A DNA stretch of 64,000 bases from Halogeometricum sp. S1BR25-6 (lineage in GTDB: Archaea; Halobacteriota; Halobacteria; Halobacteriales; Haloferacaceae). Of the stretch, positions 51,306-60,183 are shown in pieces (the stretch's first letter is position 1; the number at the start of each line of letters is the position of its first letter). Under the pieces are notes generated by a model. It was not told the origin of the DNA and searched no databases. It was given only the letters and a program-made list of their open reading frames with translations. Location of the stretch: assembly GCF_031624495.1 (NCBI RefSeq), contig NZ_JAMQOP010000005.1, positions 186,001 to 250,000 of the forward strand, written 5' to 3'. A program made the translations under genes and the position numbers.

Positions 51306-51956
51306 GTCTCGGCTATCGGTGGCGAACGCCTTTGCTGTTCTCCCGGACGATATCGATTGTCGCCCACTCGACGGACGAGCACACAGCGGCGAGCCGCGTA
51401 CATGAAATTTTATTCGCAGCCCAAAACAAAGCGTGAGGGATAGGGTCGGCGCTGTATACTCATCGCGTCCGATGCCAACCGCAGAATCCAGCGGTTACGA
51501 CCCCAAACATCCCTCCAATGCCACAGCGAACTATATGACCGCCGACGACTCGAAAGTCTGGCAGGCCGCTGACTGTTACCTAGTTGTGAGCCACCCCATT
51601 CTGCTGCTCGCCGTTCCCGGTGGGCATCACTTTGTTTAAATGAATCTGTAACACTCCGAACACACCGATCGCTACATTCGCAATAGCTCGTGGATTTCAC
51701 AGTCGAGCGATCTCTGAAGTCTCATCCGAAGAGTATGTTTATGGAGACACGGTGACCGATACACGCTCTGTATTCAGCACGCTCACAGAAACCTCAACAG
51801 TCACCGCCAGTAGCGGCGTGCAAGATACAGTGGACGTATGGCGCACAACTCATTCGATATCATCGGTGCCTGATAGACATCCTCAATATCTTACCACTGA
51901 GCTCTGTCGAAATGAGAGCGAGTAACTCCAGGAGTTTGTACCGACTACCGAGGATC
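51306..51956. other. Gene-poor stretch
   Basis: About 650 bp without a convincing gene. A frame at 51473-51639 (MPTAESSGYDPKHPSNATAN) could be a relic but has no recognisable family. The minus strand near 51757-51782 has the interspersed motif GTGCTGAATACAGAGCGTGT, at the equivalent position to the copy beyond the intact toxin gene (8448-8475). Confidence 0.5.
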
Positions 51957-52465
51957 ACTCCGCAAGTGATTCGAGCTTCTGAACAATTTTCGCGTAGATA
52001 TCAGGTGCACAGTATCACCCTTCTTCAACCATTGTATCAATCACGGTTCGGGCTTCGCTGACACTGATCGGTCCGTTGCTGGCAGGTACCAATACGAGAT
52101 ATGCTGTGCCTCAAGTCGTGATTCCCTCGGTTGCAGCGACGTCACGACCGTATTCCCATCCATTACGGCCACACCATTGTGATCGGCGGCGCAAGCGAGA
52201 ACAGCGACATCAGCATCGCTGAGGTTATCGTTTCGCTGGAGCCGTGATACGAGTGCTGTGGGCTCAACCGACACTACATTGAACAAATCATCCCCAACAC
52301 CACGCTCGATACGACAGCGTCCGGATTCCCCTGTTCGATACCGGTTTCGATGACCTCCTCGTAGACACGGTCGGGAATTACACACGACCCGTCGAGATGC
52401 TGGACGAGATCGAGACGATCGACTTTCGCGAGGTAGATGAGCGGTGTGGCGTCAAGGACCCACAT
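51957..52465 (-). pseudogene. Decayed copy of the DUF3368-like PIN toxin
   Basis: Aligns end to end with the intact toxin 8532-9044 in the same orientation at high nucleotide identity. The start MWVLDATPLIYLAKVDRL is intact, then a one-base loss near 52318 shifts the frame at DARRIE. Further lesions follow: the AYGRD segment is damaged, ACCCGA became ACTTGA, and the Trp codon of the EGWYCAPD segment is TGA (near 52015). Not functional as a toxin. Confidence 0.85.
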
Positions 52466-52622
52466 TCACAGCGCCTTGAGATCCGAGTCGAGGTGGTCGC
52501 CCGCAACCCAGGTAATGTCATGCTGCTTGGCGAGTTGAGCAAAATCCCAGACGGACATCTCTGCGAGTTCAGCCGCTTTGCTAAATGTGATAGTGCCTGC
52601 TTCGAGCTTGTCGAGTGCTCGT
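52466..52622 (-). pseudogene. 3' part of the UPF0175-type antitoxin copy
   Basis: Matches the C-terminal half of the intact antitoxin (9045-9200): the frame reads KLEAGTITFSKAAELAEMSV, then WDFAQLAKQHDITWVAGDHL, and ends at the stop 52466. Homology ends abruptly near 52622; the RHH half and promoter are missing. With the toxin copy this is a truncated duplicate of the module. Confidence 0.85.
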
Positions 52623-52668
52623 CCTTGCTATCTGTATCAGTAATTCACCAGAACGATCTGACGAAGAG

Positions 52669-53307
52669 TTAAACCAAACCAACAAAAAACAGATATTGTA
52701 ATGAAATCAAATAATTCCGAGCAGATCTCCCATAGCTCTCCAGAGGTCTGTGCGCGGGAAGGAACTGTGACCTTCGATGACATTTCCGACTTCGTATATC
52801 AGGGAAGAAGAACACCTGCAAACGGAGAATGAAGTGTCTGTAAGCGGCGATTTGCACGCGTCTGGTACTATGACCACGATGCGTGCTATGAGCCGGAGCA
52901 GAAAGATGTCCACATCTCGCCACAGCCGTACTAACAACTTGTTGCAGTGAACTTACGGAATGAGTGGCGACAAATTTTGATTTTCCCCCGCGTCTAAAGT
53001 CACGGGAATTCCACCATGGAATTTCCGACCTCCGGCGTGACCGTGTGAACGATATGATCGATCTGTCGTCACAACTCGTCGTCGTAGGATTCAGTGATAC
53101 GTTCGCTTCAGCGTTTCTGAAGGCGTCAAGTCGCCGTAAAATATGTCTCAGGGAGCTATCGAACTGTTTTGCTTTCGTCGTTATAGAGGGCGCGGGCGGG
53201 GAGCCGTACTCGTCACGGTCGAACAGTCGACACTCACCCGTTTGTGCGTCTCCTGCGTGCAACGCTTCCAACCACTCCCACTGTTCGGGATTCGGCGACG
53301 TAGGCAA
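52669..53307 (-). pseudogene. Possible gene relic of unknown family
   Basis: A long minus-strand frame beginning at a TTG (53307) preceded by an in-frame TAG. The first about 75 codons look haloarchaeal (PEQWEWLEALHAGDAQTGEC, RLFDRDEYGSPPAPSITTKA), the remainder becomes Arg/Ser-rich and is unlikely to be coding. Probably the degraded start of a gene. No family recognised; the opposite strand is even less convincing. Confidence 0.25.
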
Positions 53308-53577
53308 CTAGAGATTGTAGTCGTCGTGGTATTTTACGAAACATAAACCGTGGAGCGCGGTTAGCTGATACAGAGGGTGTATACCGCTCCCTACTACTCT
53401 TTCTACTAGCCAATCTGGGGCGAATCAACTGCTCGGTGATCTCAAACTCAATAGGCAGAATTGTTCGGTTTTCGGATGTCTGATCGCTCTTCTTCATCCT
53501 CGAACCAATCTATACTTGAAAGTAGGATATATTCCGCATCGGAATTGAATGTCCTCCGGGAAATTGGGGTATGATAG

Positions 53578-55191
53578 ATGGTAGAGATTCGCACGGCGGC
53601 CGAACGGTTCGTGGACGAACTCGACTTCAGTGTCTTCGGAATCGGGTTCAGTGTATCGTTGCTCGCGATTGTGGTGTTTTTCCTGCAGCCTGAAGAGTCC
53701 GCAGAGACAATGGGACGAATCAACGAATTCCTCTGGACAGAGTATATGTGGGTGTACGTCGGGACGATGTTCCTGATGATCATCTTCAGTCTCTGGCTCA
53801 TGGTCGGGCCTTGGGGGCGTCTCAAACTCGGCAAACCTCACGAGGATCCCGAGTTCGGGTTGATTTCGTACTTTTCAATGATGTTCTCAGCCGGAATCGC
53901 GGCAGGTATTGTGTTTTGGGGTCCTGCAGAGGCGCTAGAACACTACACAACGGTCCCACCGCTCGTCGGAGCGGAACCACAGTCTGCGGCGGCGGCAGTG
54001 GGCGCAATCCAGTACACTCTCTTCCATTGGGGGATTGCGTACTGGGTGCCATATCTCATCGTGGCAATTCCCATCGCGTACTACGCATTCCGCGAGGACG
54101 CCCCGATGCGGGTCTCGACGCTCATTGCGCCATTCATCGGCATCGACAATCTCGATGGGTTGCTGGCCAAAGCGATCGACGTGATGGCGGTATTCGCGAC
54201 CATCGGCGGCATCGCAACGACCCTCGGGTTCGTAGGCAGGCAGTTCCTGACCGGACTAACTTACAATTTCGGCATGTCGCTCGGGGATACTGGAACGGTA
54301 CTCGTGATCACAGGGCTGACGGTCGCGTTTACCGTCTCGGTTGCACTCGGTGTGAAGGAGGGAATCGCCCGGATTTCACGATTCAACATGGCTGTGTTCG
54401 CCGTCCTGACGGTCGTGACATTCCTCCTAGGACCGACCAACTACATCATGAACACCGGTCTTCAGGCGGTAGGGAACTACTTCGTCGAGTTCCTCCGAAT
54501 GGCACTGTACACGAACGCGACGGGTACCGGAGAATGGGTCGGTAACTGGACCGTCTTCTACTGGGCCTGGGTGTTTTCTTGGGCTCCGTTCGGTGGACTG
54601 TTCGTCGCTCGTATCTCACGCGGTCGGACGGTTCGTCAGGTGGTCGCAACAGCGGTAATCGGTGCCACCGCGTCGACTACTCCGTGGTTCTTGACGATGG
54701 GCGGCAGCGCTATCTTCTTCGAGCGAAACGGCATCGCGCCGATGCTATCGATGGTCGCTGAATACGGCGTCTCTGTCTCTGGCTTCCCACTGTTCGGCGC
54801 GCTCCCGCTTGGCGGAGTGCTCTCGGTAGTGTTTATGCTTCTCGTCGTGACGTTCTTTATTACGTCGGCCGACTCCTCAACGCTTGCACTCGGGATGCTC
54901 ACAACGGGCGGCAAACAGCATCCCTCGACCGTCAACCGCGTCATCTGAGGCGGGCTAATGGGCGGACTTGCGTCGCTACTCATCGTTGGTGGCGGAATCG
55001 ACGCCCTCCGCTCATCGGCTATCATCACCGGCTTTCCGTTCGCCATCATCTCGGTCGTCGCAATTATTGGGATGGGACGGGAGTTCCAGCAGGTCGCTCC
55101 GTTGCTCTCCGGCAACGACGACTCGGCCGTCGCCGAGGAAACCGGTTCGGCTACTCCTACTCGAACAAGCGTGAGCGTAGACGACGACTGA
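53578..55191 (+). pseudogene. BCCT-family transporter with an in-frame TGA at a Trp codon
   Basis: From ATG 53578 a complete BCCT (betaine/carnitine/choline) carrier is encoded over 537 codons with 12 helices: FSMMFSAGIAAGIVFWGPAE, the Trp-rich IQYTLFHWGIAYWVPYLIVA, and the signature VFYWAWVFSWAPFGGLFVAR, IFITSADSSTLALGML in the last part. At 54946-54948 the codon is TGA between PSTVNRVI and GGLMGGLASLL; the family has Trp there (RxxWG). The frame downstream is undamaged for 80 more codons to 55191. Truncation at codon 457 would remove the last two helices. Role if functional: uptake of compatible solutes. Confidence 0.87.
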
Positions 55192-55287
55192 GGGCAGTCG
55201 AAGATGATGCTCAGTGGGCCTGAGTGTGTCAGCTTCCTCCCACGGCTAAAACCGTAGGCTTCCGTCTTGCTATTCTTGTGATTTAGA

Positions 55288-56111
55288 TAACTCTACGAAT
55301 CCTAGAACGGATTATCAGCCGTCTCTACGTCTACGATAAAGCAAAGGGACGATGGGAACTGCACTTGGTGTGCAAACACGAAGTTGAGACTCCCGCCGTC
55401 CCCGGCAACGAGACGGCGGGTGTTGACCTCGGTATTTGTAACTTCGCGGCGGTCGCATACAGCACCGAGGAAGCTGACCTGTACCCCGGAAACCGTCTGA
55501 AACAGGACGGGTACTACTTCCCAAAGGAAATCGCTAAGTGCGACGATTCTGGTGGTGAACGGGCCACTCGTCTTCACAAGAAGTGGTCGGAGCGCCGAAC
55601 CCACTTCTTCCACTCCTTAGCGAAGCACATCGTAGAACGGTGTGTCGAGCAAGAAGTTGGCCAAATCAACATCGGGAAACTCGCTGGTGTCCGCGAGGAC
55701 GAAAACGGCGACTCGAAGAACTGGGGTAAACACGGCAACCTCGACTTGCATGGATGGGCGTTCGACAGGTTCTCGAACATCCTCGAATACAAGGCGAAGG
55801 TTGAGGGCATCGAAGTCGTAGAAGTGTCAGAGCGTGACACGAGTAAGACGTGTTGCGTGTGCGGTACGAAGGATGAGGGTCAGCGTGTTGAGCGTGGCCT
55901 ATACGTGTGTGAGGAACACGACGATGTGTTCAACGCTGACGTGAACGGGGCGGAGAACATCCGTCTCGACATCGACGAAAGTAACTCCGAGTCTTCGGCC
56001 AGTTTGGACGAGGATAGGAGTACCGGCTGGTTGGCACAGCCCGGAGTCTACCTTCATGACCTCTCCCGAGGATTCCAACCTCGGTCAGAGGTGGTAGACT
56101 CCAAACCCTAA
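55288..56111 (+). pseudogene. tnpB: TnpB of an IS200/IS605-type element, 5'-truncated
   Basis: About 274 codons, open from just after an in-frame TAG near 55283; full TnpB is about 400-430 aa, so the N-terminal REC/wedge part is missing. RuvC-I Asp in AGVDLGICNFAAV and RuvC-III Asp in FNADVNGAENIR are present. The RuvC-II strand reads INIGKLAGVREDE, with Gly at the usual Glu position. A zinc ribbon is seen as SKTCCVCGTK and YVCEEHDD (second pair Cys/His). The last 40 residues are Ser-rich with SRGFQPRSEVVDSKP. TnpB is an RNA-guided nuclease; the guide RNA is normally made from the 3' end. No tnpA is present. Confidence 0.87.
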
Positions 56112-56174
56112 TATCCCAATCCAGCGGCGCGGTGCCGTGGGATTCCCGCGTCTTCAGGCGCGGGAGGATGTCAA
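56112..56174 (+). ncRNA. Candidate omega/re-RNA scaffold region at the tnpB right end
   Basis: In this family, the guide RNA scaffold spans the tnpB 3' end and the right-end hairpin, with the guide read from the flanking DNA beyond the element (here from about 56175 on). Sequence between the tnpB stop and the hairpin is GC-rich and foldable. No transcript evidence; with a truncated TnpB it is probably non-functional. Confidence 0.35.
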
Positions 56175-56251
56175 TCTTCAGTCTGAGGCGTGGTGAGAGT
56201 GGGAAAGAACCGTGCCCGTTGTTGAGACGAGAGGTAACGAACGCTGGATGG

Positions 56252-56785
56252 ATCACCCCGGAGTGCCGCTGTAAACGTCTGTCCGAGAGTCGTTCCAACG
56301 GGTCCGCGCCACACCCCACGTTGCCGCTGTAAGACCTCGGGAAGCAGCCTCAGACCCAAGAAATCACGTGGTTCCGAATAACTCGGGTCAATATCGTCTG
56401 TGGTCCCATCAATAACTTTATTAACCTATGTGTCGTTCGTTACCGTACTACACTTTTGGCATACTAAGACGCCATAGCATTTTGGCGTCGAAGACATGAA
56501 CTGCTACTTATCTCTTTACTGTCTCTCCTGTGATATCGCCCGGTAGACGATGGTTCCGAGACAATTATCAACAGCATCCTTTCCTTCATGTCGAGGTCAT
56601 ACGGGATTCGTGTTTACAGCGGCAACGTGGGGTGTGGGACAGCCGTCGATCCCGGGTTTACAGCGGCAATGAGGGGTCTGATATCAGGCTGGGATTCCCA
56701 AATCGTGGGCAAACCCCGGCCATATTGCCGAAATTCATCGGGTGAACTGGAATAAGCGACGTTTACAGCGGCAAGCCGGTGCCGA
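56252..56785 (+). other. Putative replication origin: five ORB-like repeats flanking an AT-rich core
   Basis: Five copies of a TTTACAGCGGCAACGTGGGG-type repeat with a G-string: two on the minus strand at 56252-56276 and 56308-56336, and three on the plus strand at 56612-56638, 56655-56680 and 56761-56785. The G-strings point away from a central AT-rich segment (about 56395-56545), and orc1/cdc6 starts 34 bp after the last repeat. This is the haloarchaeal origin plan: inverted origin-recognition boxes around a duplex-unwinding element beside the initiator gene. The core CAGCGGCAA differs from the usual CCACTGGAAA-type ORB, implying its own initiator specificity. Confidence 0.82.
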
Positions 56786-56791
56786 AGATTG

Positions 56792-56797
56792 ATATAG
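56792..56797 (+). promoter_or_regulatory. TATA-like box of orc1/cdc6
   Basis: ATATAG, 22-27 nt before ATG 56819 and only 7 nt after the last ORB-like repeat, so initiator binding to that repeat could repress its own gene. Confidence 0.45.
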
Positions 56798-56818
56798 ATT
56801 GCCCGAGTGGAACGTCCC

Positions 56819-58015
56819 ATGAGCGATACGGAGTCATTCTTCGGGGACCCCGATCCGATCTTTGCAGATAAGGAACTCCTCCGTGTGAGTCATCTCCCCG
56901 AAGGTGACCGTATTATTGGTCGGAAAGAGGAACTCAGCAACCTCGCGAACGCGATCAAGGACGCCCAACGCGGAGGGACGCCGAACAACGTGTTGATCTA
57001 CGGGAAGACAGGCACCGGAAAGAGTCTCTGTTCAAAGTACATCACGCAGGATTTGACCGAAGCCGCCACTGAGAATGACGTTAACGTCTACGTCGCGTAC
57101 GTCGATTGTTTTCAAGATTCCACCGAGACACAGACCGTCCGCACGATCGCCGAGTCGTTCAACGATCCCGATGAGACGGACATAACAGTCCCGGCATCTG
57201 GTGTCTCGACGTCCGACTACTACCGTCGGCTCTGGAAAATTCTCGACGCCCGCCTGGACGTCGGGATCATCATCCTCGACGAAATCGACAAGCTCGAAGA
57301 CGATAACGTCCTCATGCAACTCTCGCGCGCGGCCGAAGCCGGGAAGGTGGACGACAGCACGCTCGGCATCATCGGGATCAGCAACAAAATCCGCTACAAG
57401 GAATCGCTCAACGAGCGCGTCAAATCAAGCCTCTCCGAGCGCGATTTCGTGTTCCCGCCGTACGACGCGAATCAACTCCGCGAGATTCTCTCATCGCGGG
57501 CGGACGCGTTCCGAGAGGGTGTTCTGGATGACGAGGTGATCCCGAAGGTGGCCGCCCTCGCAGCGAAAGAACACGGTGACGCCCGGAAGGCAATCGACAT
57601 TCTTCGGTACGCTGGGGAGATCGCCGACGAACACGGTGACGACCACGTCCGCGCCGAGTACGTCGATGAAGCCCACGAACGCGAAGAAGAGGCACGGCTC
57701 GCCGAACTCATCGGGAAGCAACCCGAACACTCGAAGTATCTGCTTCAAGCACTCGCTCTCCAGATGCAACAATCGAGTGAACCCAACGCTATGATCCCCT
57801 CGAAGCAGGTCTATTCAGCGTATAAAGTCGTCTGTGAACGCGAGGGGACTGACCCGCTCAAAATCCGTCGTGTCCGCGACCTCCTCTCCGAGTTGGCGTT
57901 TCTCTCACTGATCGAGCAGGACCGGAAGGGTCGGGGGAAGGGGAAGGGCGCTCATACAGTGAACCAGCTTGTCGATGCGCCCGAACTTGTCGTCGAAGCG
58001 TGTAAATCAGCGTGA
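56819..58015 (+). CDS. orc1: Orc1/Cdc6 replication initiator
   Basis: 398 aa from ATG 56819 (MSDTESFFGDPDPIFADK); a GTG four codons earlier is less likely. AAA+ domain: Walker A GKTGTGKS at 62-69, Walker B IIILDEIDK at about 150-158, sensor 1 LGIIGISNKI, sensor 2 GDARKAIDILRYAGE. The C-terminal winged helix (about 310-395) includes SAYKVVCEREGTDPLKIRRV. The protein binds origin recognition boxes and loads MCM. It lies immediately beside the five-repeat origin and is the only initiator seen, consistent with a plasmid or secondary replicon. Confidence 0.95.
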   Translation: MSDTESFFGDPDPIFADKELLRVSHLPEGDRIIGRKEELSNLANAIKDAQRGGTPNNVLIYGKTGTGKSLCSKYITQDLTEAATENDVNVYVAYVDCFQDSTETQTVRTIAESFNDPDETDITVPASGVSTSDYYRRLWKILDARLDVGIIILDEIDKLEDDNVLMQLSRAAEAGKVDDSTLGIIGISNKIRYKESLNERVKSSLSERDFVFPPYDANQLREILSSRADAFREGVLDDEVIPKVAALAAKEHGDARKAIDILRYAGEIADEHGDDHVRAEYVDEAHEREEEARLAELIGKQPEHSKYLLQALALQMQQSSEPNAMIPSKQVYSAYKVVCEREGTDPLKIRRVRDLLSELAFLSLIEQDRKGRGKGKGAHTVNQLVDAPELVVEACKSA

Positions 58016-58823
58016 ATTTGAAAATAACAAGTATGTTATCTGTTCAATCTGACCTGTTGAAATAATCTGAGATTGATACGCTTTCGCGGTTGTCTCGGGA
58101 TTGCCATGCTTGAGGTTTCTCTTCCGTGAAATTGTGGATTTTCGCTGTTTTGCTGTCTCTCTCTTCGACTTTCCCCACCCTCGTCTTCCCAATTTCATAT
58201 CGACACGGGGTGTGGGGTTCGACTTTTTGTGAATCATTTTAACCAACAGCTCACTCTAAGCGACTCTTCTGTTGGTTAATCTTACTCCCTATTCGCGAAC
58301 GCTGTCAACTCCGTCACTCGTGTCTCCGCAAATATCTCTTTAGGGTCGAACACCGGACAAACCGTGGGCCGGCGTGTCAGAAGACGGGTCTTCTGGCACT
58401 GTCTAGTTAGGCCAGTTTGAGAAGCGAGCAGTTCGTAGATCTAGTGCTTTGCTCGACCTAGAACTGCTCACAGAGTCGTTGGAAACGGCGAATTATGAAT
58501 GTTGGGAGCGTGAGCGGACGGCGACGTCCCAAACTCGCTTCGCGAGTTTGTGGGCTCGAAAGCCGCGATGCATCTTTCGAACGTTAACGAGACGCGTTGC
58601 GCCTCGTTCGCACACCAAACATCTTCGATTTCTGGGGACGCTGATTCGGAACATCCCGGTCCTACTTCTTCGAGACCGCGAGAAAAAATGTTCCACGCCG
58701 GACATTCCATAGCTGTTCGGACGGTCGGCGCTATTTTCAATATATGGTGTCCGAGTCATTCACCACACAGCCATCGGAGAATGCTGACCAGTGGGAGACG
58801 GGCGCGTTTCACCGAACGCAGTT
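58016..58823. other. Gene-poor stretch with inverted repeats
   Basis: About 808 bp with no credible gene. The first half is AT-rich (58016-58260). Inverted repeats: AGAAGAC-GG-GTCTTCT at 58379-58394, and GAGCAGTTC at 58426-58434 pairing with GAACTGCTC at 58461-58469. Open frames around 58450-58850 are Arg/Ser-rich on both strands. Confidence 0.55.
58379..58469. repeat. Two adjacent inverted repeats downstream of orc1/cdc6
   Basis: AGAAGAC and GTCTTCT arms with a 2-bp centre at 58379-58394, then GAGCAGTTC...GAACTGCTC arms at 58426-58434 and 58461-58469 with a 26-bp loop. CTAGTTAGG lies between them. Possible binding sites, terminator or remains of an element end. Confidence 0.45.
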
Positions 58824-59393
58824 CTACTCTAGAAGCGCCAGCAATTGAGTGACGTAGGGGCTGTTCTCCCAACTCCGATGCGGGCTGATCGTCTCGATGA
58901 GCGTCCGTGCCTCTTCGTAGGTCATGTGGTCGTTGCGGGCGTAATCACAGAGCAACCGTGGTGTCGGGACGATACGCGGGCCCTGTAGGACTGCATGGAT
59001 GAGCGCAAAGTTCGTTCCGCCGAACTCATCGGTGAGAAATCCGTCGACACCGAGCGCGTTCGCGAGCACGATGCCGTCGGTTTCGCCGTCATCAAGGCCG
59101 AATGTCGGTCGCGACTCGGGTGTGTCGACTCGCTCATAGGGGTCGTCCACTGTGTAGTGGGTGCGAGCGGCGAGAACGTTGGATGCTGCAGCGCCGTGGA
59201 TGTCCTGATATTGGGCCATGTTACGGAGCTCTGTAACGACTTCCGGTGGAACGGAGACGTCACACGAGGTGAGGAGATACTGGAGGGGATCCGGAGCGGT
59301 GTCAGTGTCGTCGGCTGCGTCGGCTCGTGGGACGGCGAGACTGACCAGCGTACTCGTGTCGGCGACGACTGTCCGCAGCCGCGGTCTACTCAT
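58824..59393 (-). CDS. PIN-domain toxin
   Basis: 189 aa. Acidic PIN centre: VVADTSTLVSLAVPRADA (Asp12), PPEVVTELRNMA (Glu), GLDDGETDGIVLANALGV (Asp/Glu cluster), and DGFLTDEFGGTNFALI (Asp). The start overlaps the antitoxin stop by 4 nt (59390-59393). Longer than minimal VapC because of an insertion about 75-100 and a C-terminal helical extension. An RNase toxin role is inferred from the family. Confidence 0.82.
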   Translation of the reverse strand: MSRPRLRTVVADTSTLVSLAVPRADAADDTDTAPDPLQYLLTSCDVSVPPEVVTELRNMAQYQDIHGAAASNVLAARTHYTVDDPYERVDTPESRPTFGLDDGETDGIVLANALGVDGFLTDEFGGTNFALIHAVLQGPRIVPTPRLLCDYARNDHMTYEEARTLIETISPHRSWENSPYVTQLLALLE

Positions 59394-59758
59394 CGTTCGT
59401 CGCTGTCCGTCGTATCTACCGTCGTCACGTCGTCACCGTAGATGTCGACGTCAGTGGGCGCAGCGAGATCGAACGGTTCGCTCTCGAAATCAGCTTTGAG
59501 GAGTCGGAGCCGCTGGGCGGTCTCGGCGCCAACCAGCTGCTTGACTGTCTCGAACTCGAGTTGGTCGTCGTAGTACTTCGTTGCCACCAGCTCTTGGAAC
59601 GTTTCGCTGTCGGCTGTCTCGTCGATGTACTCGCGAATCGCCTCGACGAGGACGTCCGTCCGGTCTTTGTCGAAGAGGTCCGCAATTGCATCGAGACGCT
59701 CGACGAGGTACTCTGGGGACTGGAAGTGGACCCGCCGGGGTTTGTCATTCGCGCTCAT
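59390..59758 (-). CDS. Ribbon-helix-helix antitoxin
   Basis: 122 aa from ATG 59758 (MSANDKPRRVHFQSPEYL). The RHH motif is PRRVHFQSPEYLVERLDAIA with DKDRTDVLVEAIREYI as the second helix. The rest is acidic and helical (VATKYYDDQLEFETVKQLVG), presumably wrapping the toxin. The stop overlaps the toxin start by 4 nt. A perfect 12-bp inverted repeat brackets its promoter, consistent with autorepression. Confidence 0.82.
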   Translation of the reverse strand: MSANDKPRRVHFQSPEYLVERLDAIADLFDKDRTDVLVEAIREYIDETADSETFQELVATKYYDDQLEFETVKQLVGAETAQRLRLLKADFESEPFDLAAPTDVDIYGDDVTTVDTTDSDER

Positions 59759-59759
59759 T

Positions 59760-59823
59760 CTATGTGCAAGTTCTGCACACAGACGGATAACGATTTCGGC
59801 ATATGCACCTGACTTGCACATAG
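59760..59823 (-). promoter_or_regulatory. Operator pair of the PIN toxin-antitoxin operon
   Basis: CTATGTGCAAGT at 59760-59771 and its exact complement ACTTGCACATAG at 59812-59823 bracket a 40-bp stretch that contains the promoter for the start at 59758. Each arm also contains TGTGCA, and TGTGCA-5-TGCACA forms a second palindrome at 59763-59779. The RHH antitoxin is the expected ligand. Confidence 0.6.
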
Positions 59824-59947
59824 ATGCAAGAACGATCTTTGAACGGGCCATTCTGCGCTACTATGTGGCGTCACGAACAAGACACTCGTCGATATCTTGC
59901 CTTCGGTACGTTGTGAGCCCACCAAGACTACAGCGGACACATAGGTA

Positions 59948-59976
59948 TGACATCCTCCCCGACGTGAACGCCGGGG
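59948..59976 (-). repeat. Solo right end of an IS200/IS605-type element
   Basis: On the minus strand the sequence is a CCCCGGCGTT / AACGTCGGGG-like hairpin (CCCCGGCG...CGTCGGGG) followed by AGGATGTCA, the same layout as the right end beyond tnpB at 56145-56174. No tnpB or tnpA sequence adjoins it, so it is a left-behind end or a minimal non-autonomous copy. Confidence 0.55.
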
Positions 59977-60152
59977 TTTCCTCAAAAGCGCCGTTGAGAC
60001 TACCGAGGTAGATAGTAGGCCGATTCAAGTCTACAGAGATATGTTAGAAGAACTGGAAGACGAGACCGACTAAAGAAGTTTGAGCCTCTCGGCGTCGCAC
60101 AGGTCCTATCAACTATCAATCTCCATTTTAGACTATTTCTCCGACCTAGTGA

Positions 60153-60159
60153 ATATATG
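60153..60159 (+). promoter_or_regulatory. TATA-like box of the regulator at 60184
   Basis: ATATATG at 60153-60159, 25-31 nt before ATG 60184. It overlaps the first in-frame ATG (60157), which is therefore more likely promoter than start. Confidence 0.5.
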
Positions 60160-60183
60160 TTCCAGCAGCTTGTAGATCTTGGT

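Larger units (their letters stand above)
55288..56174 (+). mobile_element. IS200/IS605-type element remnant (tnpB plus right end)
   Basis: Contains the truncated tnpB and the right end, a hairpin CCCGCG...CGCGGG at 56145-56164 followed by AGGATGTCAA (56165-56174), typical of haloarchaeal elements of this group. The left end is not recognised; a small hairpin CCCACGG...CCGTAGG lies at about 55237-55260. No target-site duplication is expected for this family. The element's right end is only about 80 bp from the first origin repeat. Confidence 0.7.

Noticed and set aside
54946-54948. TGA in BCCT as selenocysteine
   Set aside because: The family has Trp here, the position is not catalytic, and no SECIS-like structure was noticed.
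56252-56785. CRISPR array at the repeats near 56.3-56.8 kb
   Set aside because: Repeats are in both orientations, irregularly spaced, and sit next to orc1/cdc6, so they are origin boxes.
60157-60183. ATG 60157 as start of the DUF7342-type regulator
   Set aside because: It lies in ATATATG, which fits a TATA box 25-31 nt before ATG 60184.
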